From Candidatus Fibrimonadaceae bacterium (GTDB taxonomy: Bacteria; Fibrobacterota; Fibrobacteria; Fibrobacterales; Fibrobacteraceae), in the NCBI GenBank assembly GCA_031281265.1, contig JAITFO010000099.1, forward strand, positions 1 through 56,745: a stretch of 56,745 bases of DNA, read 5' to 3'. The notes under the pieces are model-generated. The model saw only the letters and a program-made list of their open reading frames with translations. It searched no databases and was not told the origin of the DNA. Shown one piece after another: positions 41,555 to 50,090 of this stretch (positions within the stretch are counted from its first letter, which is position 1; the number at the start of each line of letters is the position of its first letter). The translations under genes and the position numbers were made by a program.

Positions 41555-42307
41555 GTGATGACTAAATTCCGCCCTTGCATAGATTTGCACAACGGCAAAG
41601 TTAAGCAAATAGTGGGTTCCTCGCTTTCGCAAAACGAAAGCGAGCTAAAGGAAAATTTTGTTTCGCAAAAACCTGCGGAGTGGTACGCAAACCTCTACAG
41701 AAAAGACGGCTTAAAAGGTGGCCATATAATAATGCTCGGCGCTGGCAATGAACAGGCCGCACTCAGAGCTTTGGAAGCCTACCCAGACGGAATGCAAATA
41801 GGTGGTGGAATAACCGGAGAAAACGCTATGAAATACATAGAGGCAAAGGCCTCTGCCGTTATAGTCACCAGCTATATTTTCCCGGATGGAAAATTCTCTT
41901 TGGAAAAACTAAAAGCTATTTCCAGCAAAGTTGGCAAAGAAAAATTGGTGGTGGATTTGAGCTGCTACAGAGTTTCGGATAATTGGACGGTTGCCATAAA
42001 CCGCTGGCAAACCATAACCGATTTTTGCATAACTCCAGAAAACCTGAATATGATTTCCGAGTACTGTTTGGAATTTTTGGTCCACGCCGCCGGAGTTGAG
42101 GGAAAGCAGCAGGGCATGGATTTGGAATTAATCGAGTTTTTGGGCGAACACTCCCCTATTCCAGCCACTTATGCAGGCGGTGCAAACAGCTTAAAAGATT
42201 TTGAAGTTTGCAACAAGCTCTCAAAAGGCAAAATAGACTTGACAATAGGCAGTGCACTCGACATATTCGGTGGAAAAGTGCCTTACGAAGAGTGCAAAAA
42301 ATGGTGA
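41555..42307 (+). CDS. hisA: ProFAR isomerase, eukaryote-type HisA
   Basis: The 250-residue protein isomerises ProFAR in histidine synthesis. The sequence resembles the plant/fungal HIS6 branch rather than common bacterial HisA: RPCIDLHNGKVKQIVGSSL, HIIMLGAGNEQAA, MQIGGGITGENA, VVDLSCYR, LVHAAGVEGKQQGMDLELIEFL, TYAGGANSLKDF and DLTIGSALDIFGG. It is not linked to other his genes here. TAAATT lies 8 nt before the ATG at 41558 (GTG at 41555 is the alternative), so the mRNA may be leaderless. Confidence 0.9.
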   Translation: MMTKFRPCIDLHNGKVKQIVGSSLSQNESELKENFVSQKPAEWYANLYRKDGLKGGHIIMLGAGNEQAALRALEAYPDGMQIGGGITGENAMKYIEAKASAVIVTSYIFPDGKFSLEKLKAISSKVGKEKLVVDLSCYRVSDNWTVAINRWQTITDFCITPENLNMISEYCLEFLVHAAGVEGKQQGMDLELIEFLGEHSPIPATYAGGANSLKDFEVCNKLSKGKIDLTIGSALDIFGGKVPYEECKKW

Positions 42308-42330
42308 GCGAATTTTCTACATTACCTAAT

Positions 42331-43947
42331 ATGGCGAAATCTAACGTATCTAAGCTATGGAAACAAATTCAGTCTCCTGATTTTAATCCTGCACGTGATA
42401 GCCAGCTTGTTGAACAAGTAAAACAAGCTGCAATAACATCCACCGCCCCCACCAAAGTTAGCTTTGGCACAAGTGGCTGGCGCGGTGAAATAGGCTCGGA
42501 ATTTACACTCAGAAACATTCAAGTAGTGGCAAAAGCTATCTTGCAGATTTATAAGAAGGCGGACTCCGCTACTTTTGAAGCCTTGGGGGTAAGTTCCTTT
42601 GAAGAATTGCAAACAAAAGGCTTAGTGGTTGGCCACGATAACCGTTTGTTGGGCAAGGAATTTTGCGAAGTGGTTGCAGACCAATTCATAAAAGCTGGAA
42701 TAAAGGTTTATTACGGCGGCGAAATGCCAACTCCGGAATTCAGTGCGGCAATAGAGTCTTTGGGTGCGGCTTGCTCTGTAAATATAACCCCTTCTCACAA
42801 CCCAAGCCATTACAACGGCATAAAGTTCAACCCTGCGGATGGAGGCCCTGCTGGCCCTGAAATCACAGACAAAATAACCGCGAATGCAAACGCTTTAATG
42901 GAAAAACACGATTGGGAAGAACTTGGCCCCATAAATTGGGAAATTATAGACCCCATTAAAATATACAAGTCTTTTTCGGAAAAACAGGGAACCATAAAAT
43001 ACGGCAGAATCTCAGCCCTGCTTTCAAAAGAGAGCATAGACTTGGTTTGCGACCACGTGCACGGCTCAACCAGAGGCAGACCCGCCGCAATGCTGAATAA
43101 CCCGCAATGCTTAACCAGCCTGCGCACTGAAACAGACCCCTTATTCGGCGGCATTGCCCCGGAACCATCTTCCAAAAATCTGGAGGGGGTAAAACAGTTT
43201 TTAAACGCAAGCAAAAGCCGTTTTAGGCTTGGTGCCATTTTAGACCCAGATGGCGACCGCATTCGCTTTTATGACGGTTCCCGCGAAATAGACATGAACA
43301 GTTTTGGAGCAATAGCCTTTCACTATATGGTCACTTGGCGCAAGGAAGAGGGCGTTTTGGCAAAGTCCGTTGCCACCTCAAATTTCGCAAATATCATAGC
43401 TGCAAAATTGGGCATTCCGGTCATGGAAACCCCAGTCGGCTTTAAAAATTTCCGCCCCTGGCTAAAAAGAAACGCCAACCCAAAGGCGCTCATAGCCTTT
43501 GAGGAATCCGATGGCATAACTGGCTTAAACAATACTCTAGAAAAAGACGCCATGTTCGGGCTTTTGATAGCTTTGGAGATAATGGCTGTAACGGGTAAGA
43601 ATTTGGGCGAATATTTAGACCTTTTATATGCGGAATATGGCCGTCTTTACCCCGAACGTTCGGGTTTTGAAGTGGAAAAATCCATGGTTGGCGATCCACT
43701 CCTAGCAAAAGTGGCGGAAATCGCAAAATCCGCGCAACCCGGGGCAAAAATTTCCATTGGCAAAAAAAGCAAAGTTGTACGCGAATTACTGACCATAGAT
43801 GGCGTTAAAATTATCTTCAACGACGATTCCTGGATGCTCATCCGCCCAAGCGGAACGGAGCCAAAAGTTCGTATTTATGCCGAATGTCGCGATAGTGAGG
43901 AAAAAGAGGACATGTTTACCGCCGCAAAAGACCTGTTTTTTAAGTAA
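42331..43947 (+). CDS. Phosphoglucomutase / phosphomannomutase
   Basis: About 538 residues starting at MAKSNVSKLW; longer starts would run into hisA. The alpha-D-phosphohexomutase motifs are all present: FGTSGWRGEIG, the phosphoserine loop ITPSHNPSHYNGIK, the metal loop LDPDGDR, the sugar loop FEESDG and the phosphate loop RPSGTEPKVRIY. It interconverts hexose 1- and 6-phosphates for glycogen and surface polysaccharide synthesis, linking glgB with the cluster at the end of the window. TACATT (42318-42323) ends 7 nt before the ATG, without an SD. Confidence 0.9.
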   Translation: MAKSNVSKLWKQIQSPDFNPARDSQLVEQVKQAAITSTAPTKVSFGTSGWRGEIGSEFTLRNIQVVAKAILQIYKKADSATFEALGVSSFEELQTKGLVVGHDNRLLGKEFCEVVADQFIKAGIKVYYGGEMPTPEFSAAIESLGAACSVNITPSHNPSHYNGIKFNPADGGPAGPEITDKITANANALMEKHDWEELGPINWEIIDPIKIYKSFSEKQGTIKYGRISALLSKESIDLVCDHVHGSTRGRPAAMLNNPQCLTSLRTETDPLFGGIAPEPSSKNLEGVKQFLNASKSRFRLGAILDPDGDRIRFYDGSREIDMNSFGAIAFHYMVTWRKEEGVLAKSVATSNFANIIAAKLGIPVMETPVGFKNFRPWLKRNANPKALIAFEESDGITGLNNTLEKDAMFGLLIALEIMAVTGKNLGEYLDLLYAEYGRLYPERSGFEVEKSMVGDPLLAKVAEIAKSAQPGAKISIGKKSKVVRELLTIDGVKIIFNDDSWMLIRPSGTEPKVRIYAECRDSEEKEDMFTAAKDLFFK

Positions 43948-44000
43948 AAATGCTAAAGTTTTTCTAGATTTATGCCGATATTCCTAATGAGGATAAGACA

Positions 44001-44411
44001 ATGGACGCACCTGCAATTACAACTCGTGTAGCGGATTTGATAAGAAATCCGAACTCGGCGATGCCGAGCGAGTGGGAGCGTTCTGCAAAAAAGCGTAAAG
44101 AATCCTCTTCCTCAGAGGCTCCAAAGCATGACACGGTCAGGGCCGAACCCATAAAGCCTGTAAAACCCGTAAAAGTGAGCGTTTCTTCGGAAAAAACCGA
44201 AAATATAGTGTTAAGTTCCGGGGATACCCTATCCCTTTCCCCCTTGGCTATGAAGATTTTAGAGAATCCTGGCCATAATGATAGCGATTGGGAAAAATCC
44301 AGAAATGAGCGTGTCCAGCGCGTTCAGCAATTAGAGCAAAACCATCAATACGCGCTCTCTCCGGAAATAGTTGACAGCGTTGCGCAAAAAATCGTTGAAT
44401 TGTTGCGCTAA
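44001..44411 (+). CDS. FlgM-like anti-sigma factor (tentative)
   Basis: The 136-residue protein has a polar, disordered N-terminal half with KPVKPVK and a C-terminal segment (SRNERVQRVQQLEQNHQYALSPEIV) that resembles the sigma-28-binding part of FlgM: R-V-x2-L-x-I/Q, then a Y-x-L-x-P-E helix. FlgM inhibits the flagellar sigma factor. No flagellar genes are in the window and Fibrobacter is not flagellated, so another sigma-28-type regulon would be the target. SD GAGGA is 9 nt before the ATG. Confidence 0.5.
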   Translation: MDAPAITTRVADLIRNPNSAMPSEWERSAKKRKESSSSEAPKHDTVRAEPIKPVKPVKVSVSSEKTENIVLSSGDTLSLSPLAMKILENPGHNDSDWEKSRNERVQRVQQLEQNHQYALSPEIVDSVAQKIVELLR

Positions 44412-44419
44412 AATTCACC

Positions 44420-45991
44420 TTATAAAGGTATATTCCCGTGCTTTCTTTTGGGGCCTTCTTGGTGCTTTGTTGAAAGCGCCCTTAAATACGCCAAAAGAAC
44501 GCTACGGGTCTTTGCCGGCTCAATTACATCGTCAACATAGCCACGGGATGCGGCAATGGTGGGATTTGCGAATTTGTCTATATATTCCTGCTTGCATTCA
44601 GCGGCTTTAGCCTCTGCATCGCCACCAGCTTCTTTCACGGCATCTATGTCTTTTTTGAACACTATATTCACCGCGCCATCCGGCCCCATAACCGCAATTT
44701 CCGCACCGGGCCAAGCTGCAACAAAATCAGCGCCTAAGTGCCTGGAACACATACAGATATAAGCTCCGCCATAGCTCTTTCTCAAGATTACTGTCAATTT
44801 TGGAACGGTGGCTTCCGCATAAGCGTAAAGCAGTTTTGCGCCGTGCCTTATTATGCCGTTATATTCCTGATCTGTGCCTGGCAAAAATCCGGGTACATCC
44901 ACAAGCGTTATGAGAGGGATGTTAAAAGCATCGCAAAAGCGCACAAAACGCGCTGCCTTGTCGCTGGCATTCACATCCAAGCAACCAGCGGATTCCCTTG
45001 GGTTATTCGCCACAATGCCTACAGAAGTTCCACCCAAACGCCCAAAGCCTATTATCACATTGCGGGCATAATTTTCCTGCAATTCCAAAAAGGAATTTAT
45101 GTCCAAAATATTCTTCACAACCTCGGACATGTCGTAAGGCTTGTTCACATTGGCAGGAACAAGTTCTTCTATATCCGCCGGCATTTCAATCTGAGGCACA
45201 GAGTTCACAGAGGGAGGGGTCTCCGCATTGCTGCCAGGTAAGTATGAGAGAAGCCTCTTCACCCAGTCCAGAGCATCTTGGTCATTTTCCCCAACGTAGG
45301 TAACTACCCCGCTCTTGCCGGAGTGCATTTCCGGGCCGCCCAAAGCCTCCATGCTCACGGTCTCGCCTGTCACGGTTCTGATCACCTCCGGGCCTGTTAT
45401 GAACATATAGGAGGTATCTTTTACCATAACCACAAAGTCCGTTATGCCGGGGCTATAGACCGCGCCGCCTGCGCAAGGTCCCATTATCAAAGAGATCTGC
45501 GGGATAACGCCGCTTGCCCTAGTATTCCTCATAAAGATATCGCCGTAGCCGCAAAGAGCGCCTATGCCTTCTTGAACCCTTGCCCCGCCGGAATCGTTCA
45601 GAGACACAAAGGGGGCTCCGTTTTGCAGAGCCATATCCATAAGGCTTGCAATTTTTTTGCCGTGCATTTCGCCAAGCGAACCACCTAAAACGGTAAAGTC
45701 CTGAGCAGCCGCATAAACCAAGCGGCCGTTCACAAGCCCAAAGCCGGTCACCACGCCATCGCCAGGGGTCTTTTTTTTGCCTAGCCCAAAAAATTCATTT
45801 CTGAGTTCTATATATGCGCCAACTTCCACAAAAGTTCCAGCGTCAAAGAAGTATTCTATTCTCTCCCAAACCGAGAGCTTGCCTTTTTTGCGCTGTTTCT
45901 CAATAGCTTCGGCTCCACCGCCTAGCCTCATATTTTTTTTCTTTTCTTTCAAAGCCTCAAGCTGGGCGCTGTAAATAGGATCACTAGACAA
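44420..45991 (-). CDS. Biotin-dependent acyl-CoA carboxyltransferase beta subunit (PccB/MmdA type)
   Basis: The 523-residue subunit starts at TTG with GCGAGGT upstream. It shows the two crotonase-like halves of the family: FVSLNDSGGARVQEGIGALCGYG, MGPCAGGAVYSPG and MFITGPEV in the first; RESAGCLDVNASDKAARF, LVDVPGFLPGTDQE and SYGGAYICM in the second. It acts with biotin carrier and carboxylase or decarboxylase subunits that are not in this window. The substrate is propionyl-CoA or methylmalonyl-CoA, in keeping with the succinate/propionate route of Fibrobacter. Confidence 0.92.
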   Translation of the reverse strand: MSSDPIYSAQLEALKEKKKNMRLGGGAEAIEKQRKKGKLSVWERIEYFFDAGTFVEVGAYIELRNEFFGLGKKKTPGDGVVTGFGLVNGRLVYAAAQDFTVLGGSLGEMHGKKIASLMDMALQNGAPFVSLNDSGGARVQEGIGALCGYGDIFMRNTRASGVIPQISLIMGPCAGGAVYSPGITDFVVMVKDTSYMFITGPEVIRTVTGETVSMEALGGPEMHSGKSGVVTYVGENDQDALDWVKRLLSYLPGSNAETPPSVNSVPQIEMPADIEELVPANVNKPYDMSEVVKNILDINSFLELQENYARNVIIGFGRLGGTSVGIVANNPRESAGCLDVNASDKAARFVRFCDAFNIPLITLVDVPGFLPGTDQEYNGIIRHGAKLLYAYAEATVPKLTVILRKSYGGAYICMCSRHLGADFVAAWPGAEIAVMGPDGAVNIVFKKDIDAVKEAGGDAEAKAAECKQEYIDKFANPTIAASRGYVDDVIEPAKTRSVLLAYLRALSTKHQEGPKRKHGNIPL

Positions 45992-46024
45992 TCTGAACCT
46001 CGCTGGTTAAAATTATGAAAAGAT

Positions 46025-46052
46025 AATATAGAAAAATTCCAAATTCTATATT
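46025..46052. promoter_or_regulatory. Overlapping divergent promoters in a palindrome
   Basis: AATATAGAA (46025-46033) and TTCTATATT (46044-46052) are perfect inverse copies, giving facing TATATT elements for the carboxyltransferase gene (minus) and the flippase gene (plus). Each promoter's -35 zone lies beyond the other's -10, so the two should exclude each other. Confidence 0.65.
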
Positions 46053-46066
46053 GTTTTTACCGATAT

Positions 46067-47593
46067 ATGACCCATTCCGAGAACAACAAACGCATAGCAA
46101 AAAATACGCTGTTTCTCTACTTTCGTAGTTTCTTGACCTTTATAGTAGGGCTATATACGAGCAGGGAGGTTTTGGCGCAGCTGGGAGTTAGCGATTTTGG
46201 CATTTACAACGTAGTCGGTGGAATTATCGTTTTATTTTCCTTTATACAAAATGCAATGTCTTCTGCAACCAGCAGATATTTCACCTTTGATTTGGGAAAA
46301 GGTGATTTTGAGCAACTGAAAAAAACTTTCAATCTGAGTGTTGTTATCCATATTTTTACCGCACTCTTCATTTTTGTTTTGGGGGAAACTGTTGGGCTTT
46401 GGTTTTTGAATACGCAACTCAGCATTCCAAGCGAGCGAATGGAAGCGGCTAATTTTGTTTACCAATTCTCCATTTTTGCCGCATGCATAGGCATTCTGCA
46501 AATACCCTATATGGTTGCGATAAACGCACACGAGAGAATGAAAGTTTACGCTTACATAGGAATTGCTGACTCCGTCCTTTTTCTCATAATTGCAATTTCC
46601 TTAGGCTTTGCTCCTATAGATAAATTGAAATTTTATTCCATTTTGCTCTTTTGCCTTTATATTGCCAGAATTGGTTTTTACATAATGTACTGCCATAGAA
46701 ATTTTAAAGAAACGCATTTCAAATGGTTTTGGGATAAAAAGATGTTTTTGGAGAGGATGGGATTTAGCGGCTGGACAACGCTGGGCGCGGTTTCAGCAAT
46801 TGCGGCGCTTCAGGGTGTTAATATGCTTTTGAATGTGTTTCATGGAGTTGTGGCTAATGCAGCGTACGGAATTATGACGCAGGTTTCAAATGCAGTCGCT
46901 CAATTTATGGGCAACTTCTCAGCTGCAGTAAATCCACAGATTACAAAATCTTATGCAAAAAATGATTTTGATTATATGCACAGTTTAATTTTTCGTGCTA
47001 CCAAGTTTATGTTCCTTTGTATGTTTGCAATATTAGTGCCTTTAATCTTGAATATGGATTTTATTTTGCATTTGTGGCTAAAAACCGTACCACCTTTCGC
47101 AGTTTTTCTATGTCAGGGAATATTAGTGTATAATTTGGTAAATACATTGGGTATTGCAATTAATAGTTCCATATTAGCAACAGCGAAAATCAAAAAATTA
47201 TATATAATGGCTTTTATATCTTCAATGCTTAACTTTTTGATTATTTACATTTCTTTTAAGAATGGCTATTCTCCAGAAATAATTCCCGTTGTTTATTCTG
47301 TTATGGCTTTTTTGGGAGTCACATACAGTTTTTATTTATCCAAAATATACGTTAGAATTTCTCTCTTGAGATTTTTTAAAGATGTATTATTAAGATTGCT
47401 TTCCATCTTCTGCATTGCATTGCCTTTGCCGGTTTGGATAAGTCTAAAATTTAGCGGCTGGCAAGCACTTTTCACAACGAGTGGCGGCTTCTTTATATTA
47501 TTTATTCCAAGCGTATTTTTAATTGGTTTTTCTCCTAATGAGCGGGAATTTCTTGTTGAGAAATTTAAATCTAAATTTTGCAAAAAGGCTTAA
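46067..47593 (+). CDS. Polysaccharide flippase (Wzx-like)
   Basis: The 508-residue protein has about 12-14 membrane helices and the polysaccharide-synthase pattern: RIAKNTLFLYFRSFLTFIVGLYTSR at the start (here split over several helices), ISDFGIYNVVGGI, and the central GWTTLGAVSAI. It should move lipid-linked repeat units across the inner membrane for surface polysaccharide. It opens the AT-rich cluster but runs opposite to the following genes, and its last 75 bp overlap the convergent DUF1796 gene. Confidence 0.87.
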   Translation: MTHSENNKRIAKNTLFLYFRSFLTFIVGLYTSREVLAQLGVSDFGIYNVVGGIIVLFSFIQNAMSSATSRYFTFDLGKGDFEQLKKTFNLSVVIHIFTALFIFVLGETVGLWFLNTQLSIPSERMEAANFVYQFSIFAACIGILQIPYMVAINAHERMKVYAYIGIADSVLFLIIAISLGFAPIDKLKFYSILLFCLYIARIGFYIMYCHRNFKETHFKWFWDKKMFLERMGFSGWTTLGAVSAIAALQGVNMLLNVFHGVVANAAYGIMTQVSNAVAQFMGNFSAAVNPQITKSYAKNDFDYMHSLIFRATKFMFLCMFAILVPLILNMDFILHLWLKTVPPFAVFLCQGILVYNLVNTLGIAINSSILATAKIKKLYIMAFISSMLNFLIIYISFKNGYSPEIIPVVYSVMAFLGVTYSFYLSKIYVRISLLRFFKDVLLRLLSIFCIALPLPVWISLKFSGWQALFTTSGGFFILFIPSVFLIGFSPNEREFLVEKFKSKFCKKA

Positions 47594-48253
47594 TTTATAC
47601 TGAGCAAAAATTTTTCCACAGAATTCCTCCTGTCCTAATGTAGTTGGATTGCCTTTTTCATCACACTTTCTAGTATATAAAGTATATTTGGCAATGTTGT
47701 GAGAAAGCTCTATCTTTTCGATTTTTCCAAGTGGTAAATTTTCGTCATGTTCTATTATTAAAAAATCTATTTGTTTGCCAAATTTTGCACAAATTTTATT
47801 GCATAATTCCACCTGTAATTTATTATCAGTTAAAAAACAGTGGCTAAACCAGATTAAAAGTACTCGGTTGTTTTTGTATATTTTTTCATAAAATCTATTT
47901 ATCCTTCTTTGATATTTCTCTTTGATTTTTGGCAAGCTATCATCAAAAGAAACATTTGCAGGAAAATCATGGAAAAACCAAAAACCTGTTTTTATATTCT
48001 CGTAGTAATCGCATTTTTCATCATTGAAAATTTCTGGATTTTTAGGCAAAAATTTAAAATTCGCAGGATTCCAAAAATCATCAAAATCGTTTAAAATACA
48101 CTCTATCCTCCTTTGAAAATCGGTATCTATCGTTAAAGGCATAGTTAACCAATCAAATGGACCAGAATAACACCTAAGTCCAAATCTGCTCATATAACTT
48201 GCGCAGGCACAATCACGCCCAAGGCTGTAAACTAAATCGTATTTATTTTTCAT
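47519..48253 (-). CDS. DUF1796 family putative cysteine peptidase-like protein
   Basis: About 244 residues starting at MKNKYDLVYSLG; an ATG 9 bp upstream is also possible. The family pattern is clear at the N-terminus: YSLGRDCACASYM and SGPFDWLTMP, with a candidate Cys near residue 13-15 and a late FSHCF His/Cys region. DUF1796 proteins are papain-like in fold prediction; they are common in polysaccharide clusters but have no defined role. The start overlaps the GNAT gene by about 11 bp. The 3' end overlaps the flippase gene for 75 bp. Confidence 0.8.
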   Translation of the reverse strand: MKNKYDLVYSLGRDCACASYMSRFGLRCYSGPFDWLTMPLTIDTDFQRRIECILNDFDDFWNPANFKFLPKNPEIFNDEKCDYYENIKTGFWFFHDFPANVSFDDSLPKIKEKYQRRINRFYEKIYKNNRVLLIWFSHCFLTDNKLQVELCNKICAKFGKQIDFLIIEHDENLPLGKIEKIELSHNIAKYTLYTRKCDEKGNPTTLGQEEFCGKIFAQYKLSLFAKFRFKFLNKKFPLIRRKTN

Positions 48254-48740
48254 TATTGACAATTCCCATTAAAAGCATATCTTTATATTCACCATCTATA
48301 CAGACAGTGTTTCTCAACAAATCTTCTTTTATAAATCCAGCTTTTTCATAGGCTTTTATTGCAGAAAGATTATCTGGAAATACACGTAAATATACCCTGT
48401 GCAGTTTTAATTTTTCAAATGCTATTTTCAATATCTCTTTTGTCGCTACAACTCCAAAGCCCTTTCCGGTAAAATCTTCTCTCATAAAAATTCCAAATTC
48501 TCCATTTTTTTGAGTATAATCAATATTTCTTATATAAACGGAACCTATTGGTAAATTGTCGTTTAGTATAATATATTGTATTGCCTTTCCCGTTGCAACA
48601 ACGCTATCCAGCCATTTCTTCTGGCTTTGTTCCGTAAATTGTTCTCTAATCACAAAATTGTTCTTTACAAATTCAGAATTTCGCAATTCTAAAATAAATG
48701 GAGTATCATTTTCTGTAATTTCTCGCAAAGAAATGTCCAT
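48243..48740 (-). CDS. GNAT-family N-acetyltransferase
   Basis: About 165 residues starting at MDISLREITE, with GGGGGAAG 8 nt upstream. The GNAT fold shows as LREITENDTPFILELRNSEF, GSVYIRNID, EFGIFMREDFTGKGFGVVATK (acetyl-CoA loop) and an LRVFPDNLSAIKAYEKAGF end. The form is RimJ/PseH-like. Between a sugar aminotransferase and transferases, acetylation of an amino sugar is likely: with the neighbouring WecE-like enzyme it could make 4-acetamido-4,6-dideoxyhexose. Confidence 0.87.
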   Translation of the reverse strand: MDISLREITENDTPFILELRNSEFVKNNFVIREQFTEQSQKKWLDSVVATGKAIQYIILNDNLPIGSVYIRNIDYTQKNGEFGIFMREDFTGKGFGVVATKEILKIAFEKLKLHRVYLRVFPDNLSAIKAYEKAGFIKEDLLRNTVCIDGEYKDMLLMGIVNNEK

Positions 48741-48745
48741 TATTT

Positions 48746-50089
48746 TTACTTCCCCCAAGGTACTAATTTTACTGCCTTAAAATCTTTATATTGCTCTTCA
48801 TCTATTTCCGAATCAACAGAATCTGCATCTAAAATTTTCTTTGCCACTTTATTACCCTCAAAATTTTCTAAAAAATGTCCATAATTTGAGTCGGCAATTC
48901 GTTCCCGTTCCTCTTTATCGCTCAAAAGCTTTTCAATTCCCGCTTGCATATCAAAAATATTTTCAAAAAGATAAGCATAATTTTTGGGTAAATACTCATA
49001 AAATGTAAAAGCTAAATTATCCTTGTTTTTAAATGCGACAAATGGGACTTTTAAACTCATTAAATCTACCATAGTGAGTGCACTGGAAAAAGGAATACTG
49101 TCTATAAAAACATCTGCACACTTAAAATATAACTTGAAATTAGGCTTAAAATCCGCAACTATAAATCTATTGGGCATATCCGTCTCTTTTAAAATTTTCT
49201 TCTGTTCCTCATCAAGTACAGTAATCAACACATGCCATAGATTTTCATTTTTTTCCAATAGTTTTTTTATCATTTCCAAATAAGATGATTTTCCATTCTC
49301 AAAAAGCTTATAAGAACTACAACCGGTCATTGTGCAAAGAGCATTTTCAGGAATGCCAAGCTCACGTTTTACAGTCATAATTTCTTGTGCACTAAATTTT
49401 GGTAAATTCTCTTTGGTCAAATAACAAAGGCCGAGTACCTTCGTATTTTTTAATTTCCTATATTTTTGAGTAACAAAAGCGGTGGCTGGCATACCTTCCC
49501 AAATCAAATGAGCAAAACTCATTCCCAAACTAGAATACTGCGAACCTATGTTGCAAAAAATTATTTTTATCTCAGTATGTTTTTTTAGCAACGCAATCAA
49601 GCCAACAGCAAAAGAATCTTCCATATGAATAAATGTTATCAGTACATTTGGAGAAAATTCCAAAACTTGTTTCAACAATTTATTTAGCATTTTTTTTTCA
49701 TTTTTCCAACAAAAATCAACCCCATCAATTTCCGAATATTTCCCAATTTCTGCTATTTTCAAAGCGGCATATTTTTCACTACGCGCCTTTCTTGTTAAAA
49801 ATAATTTACTCTTATATCCTTTCGGTAATGCCTGTGCCAAGTTTTTCAACAGCTCTGTATGTCCACCCATGCCGCTAAGTTCCGAGGCTAAAAATGCTAT
49901 ATTGTTTTTGTTTTTAGGGGTAATGCACAACGGAGAAGAAACAAGGGACAAGGCATGATCGCAAATTTCCTCATCCAAATAACGAGTGTCAAAAATTGGA
50001 TTTACATTTATAAAATCTTGTCGAATTGTGTAAAATCTATAAAACTGTCTTCTAACAGCAGCTACTATTTTAGTTTTTATGCCAAACAT
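48746..50089 (-). CDS. Glycosyltransferase, GT-B-like
   Basis: The 447-residue protein shows a GT-B outline: an N-terminal LASELSGMGGHTELLKNLA (Gly-rich loop common to GT4-like enzymes), a central LLITFIHMEDSF, and a C-terminal domain with FIVADFKPNFKLYFKCADVFIDSIPFSSALTMVDLMSL that parallels the donor-binding region of O-GlcNAc-transferase-like or GT41-like enzymes. It lacks the usual EGFG motif, so the CAZy family is uncertain. The ATG at 50089 follows the aminotransferase gene by 1 bp. Confidence 0.75.
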   Translation of the reverse strand: MFGIKTKIVAAVRRQFYRFYTIRQDFINVNPIFDTRYLDEEICDHALSLVSSPLCITPKNKNNIAFLASELSGMGGHTELLKNLAQALPKGYKSKLFLTRKARSEKYAALKIAEIGKYSEIDGVDFCWKNEKKMLNKLLKQVLEFSPNVLITFIHMEDSFAVGLIALLKKHTEIKIIFCNIGSQYSSLGMSFAHLIWEGMPATAFVTQKYRKLKNTKVLGLCYLTKENLPKFSAQEIMTVKRELGIPENALCTMTGCSSYKLFENGKSSYLEMIKKLLEKNENLWHVLITVLDEEQKKILKETDMPNRFIVADFKPNFKLYFKCADVFIDSIPFSSALTMVDLMSLKVPFVAFKNKDNLAFTFYEYLPKNYAYLFENIFDMQAGIEKLLSDKEERERIADSNYGHFLENFEGNKVAKKILDADSVDSEIDEEQYKDFKAVKLVPWGK

Positions 50090-50090
50090 A

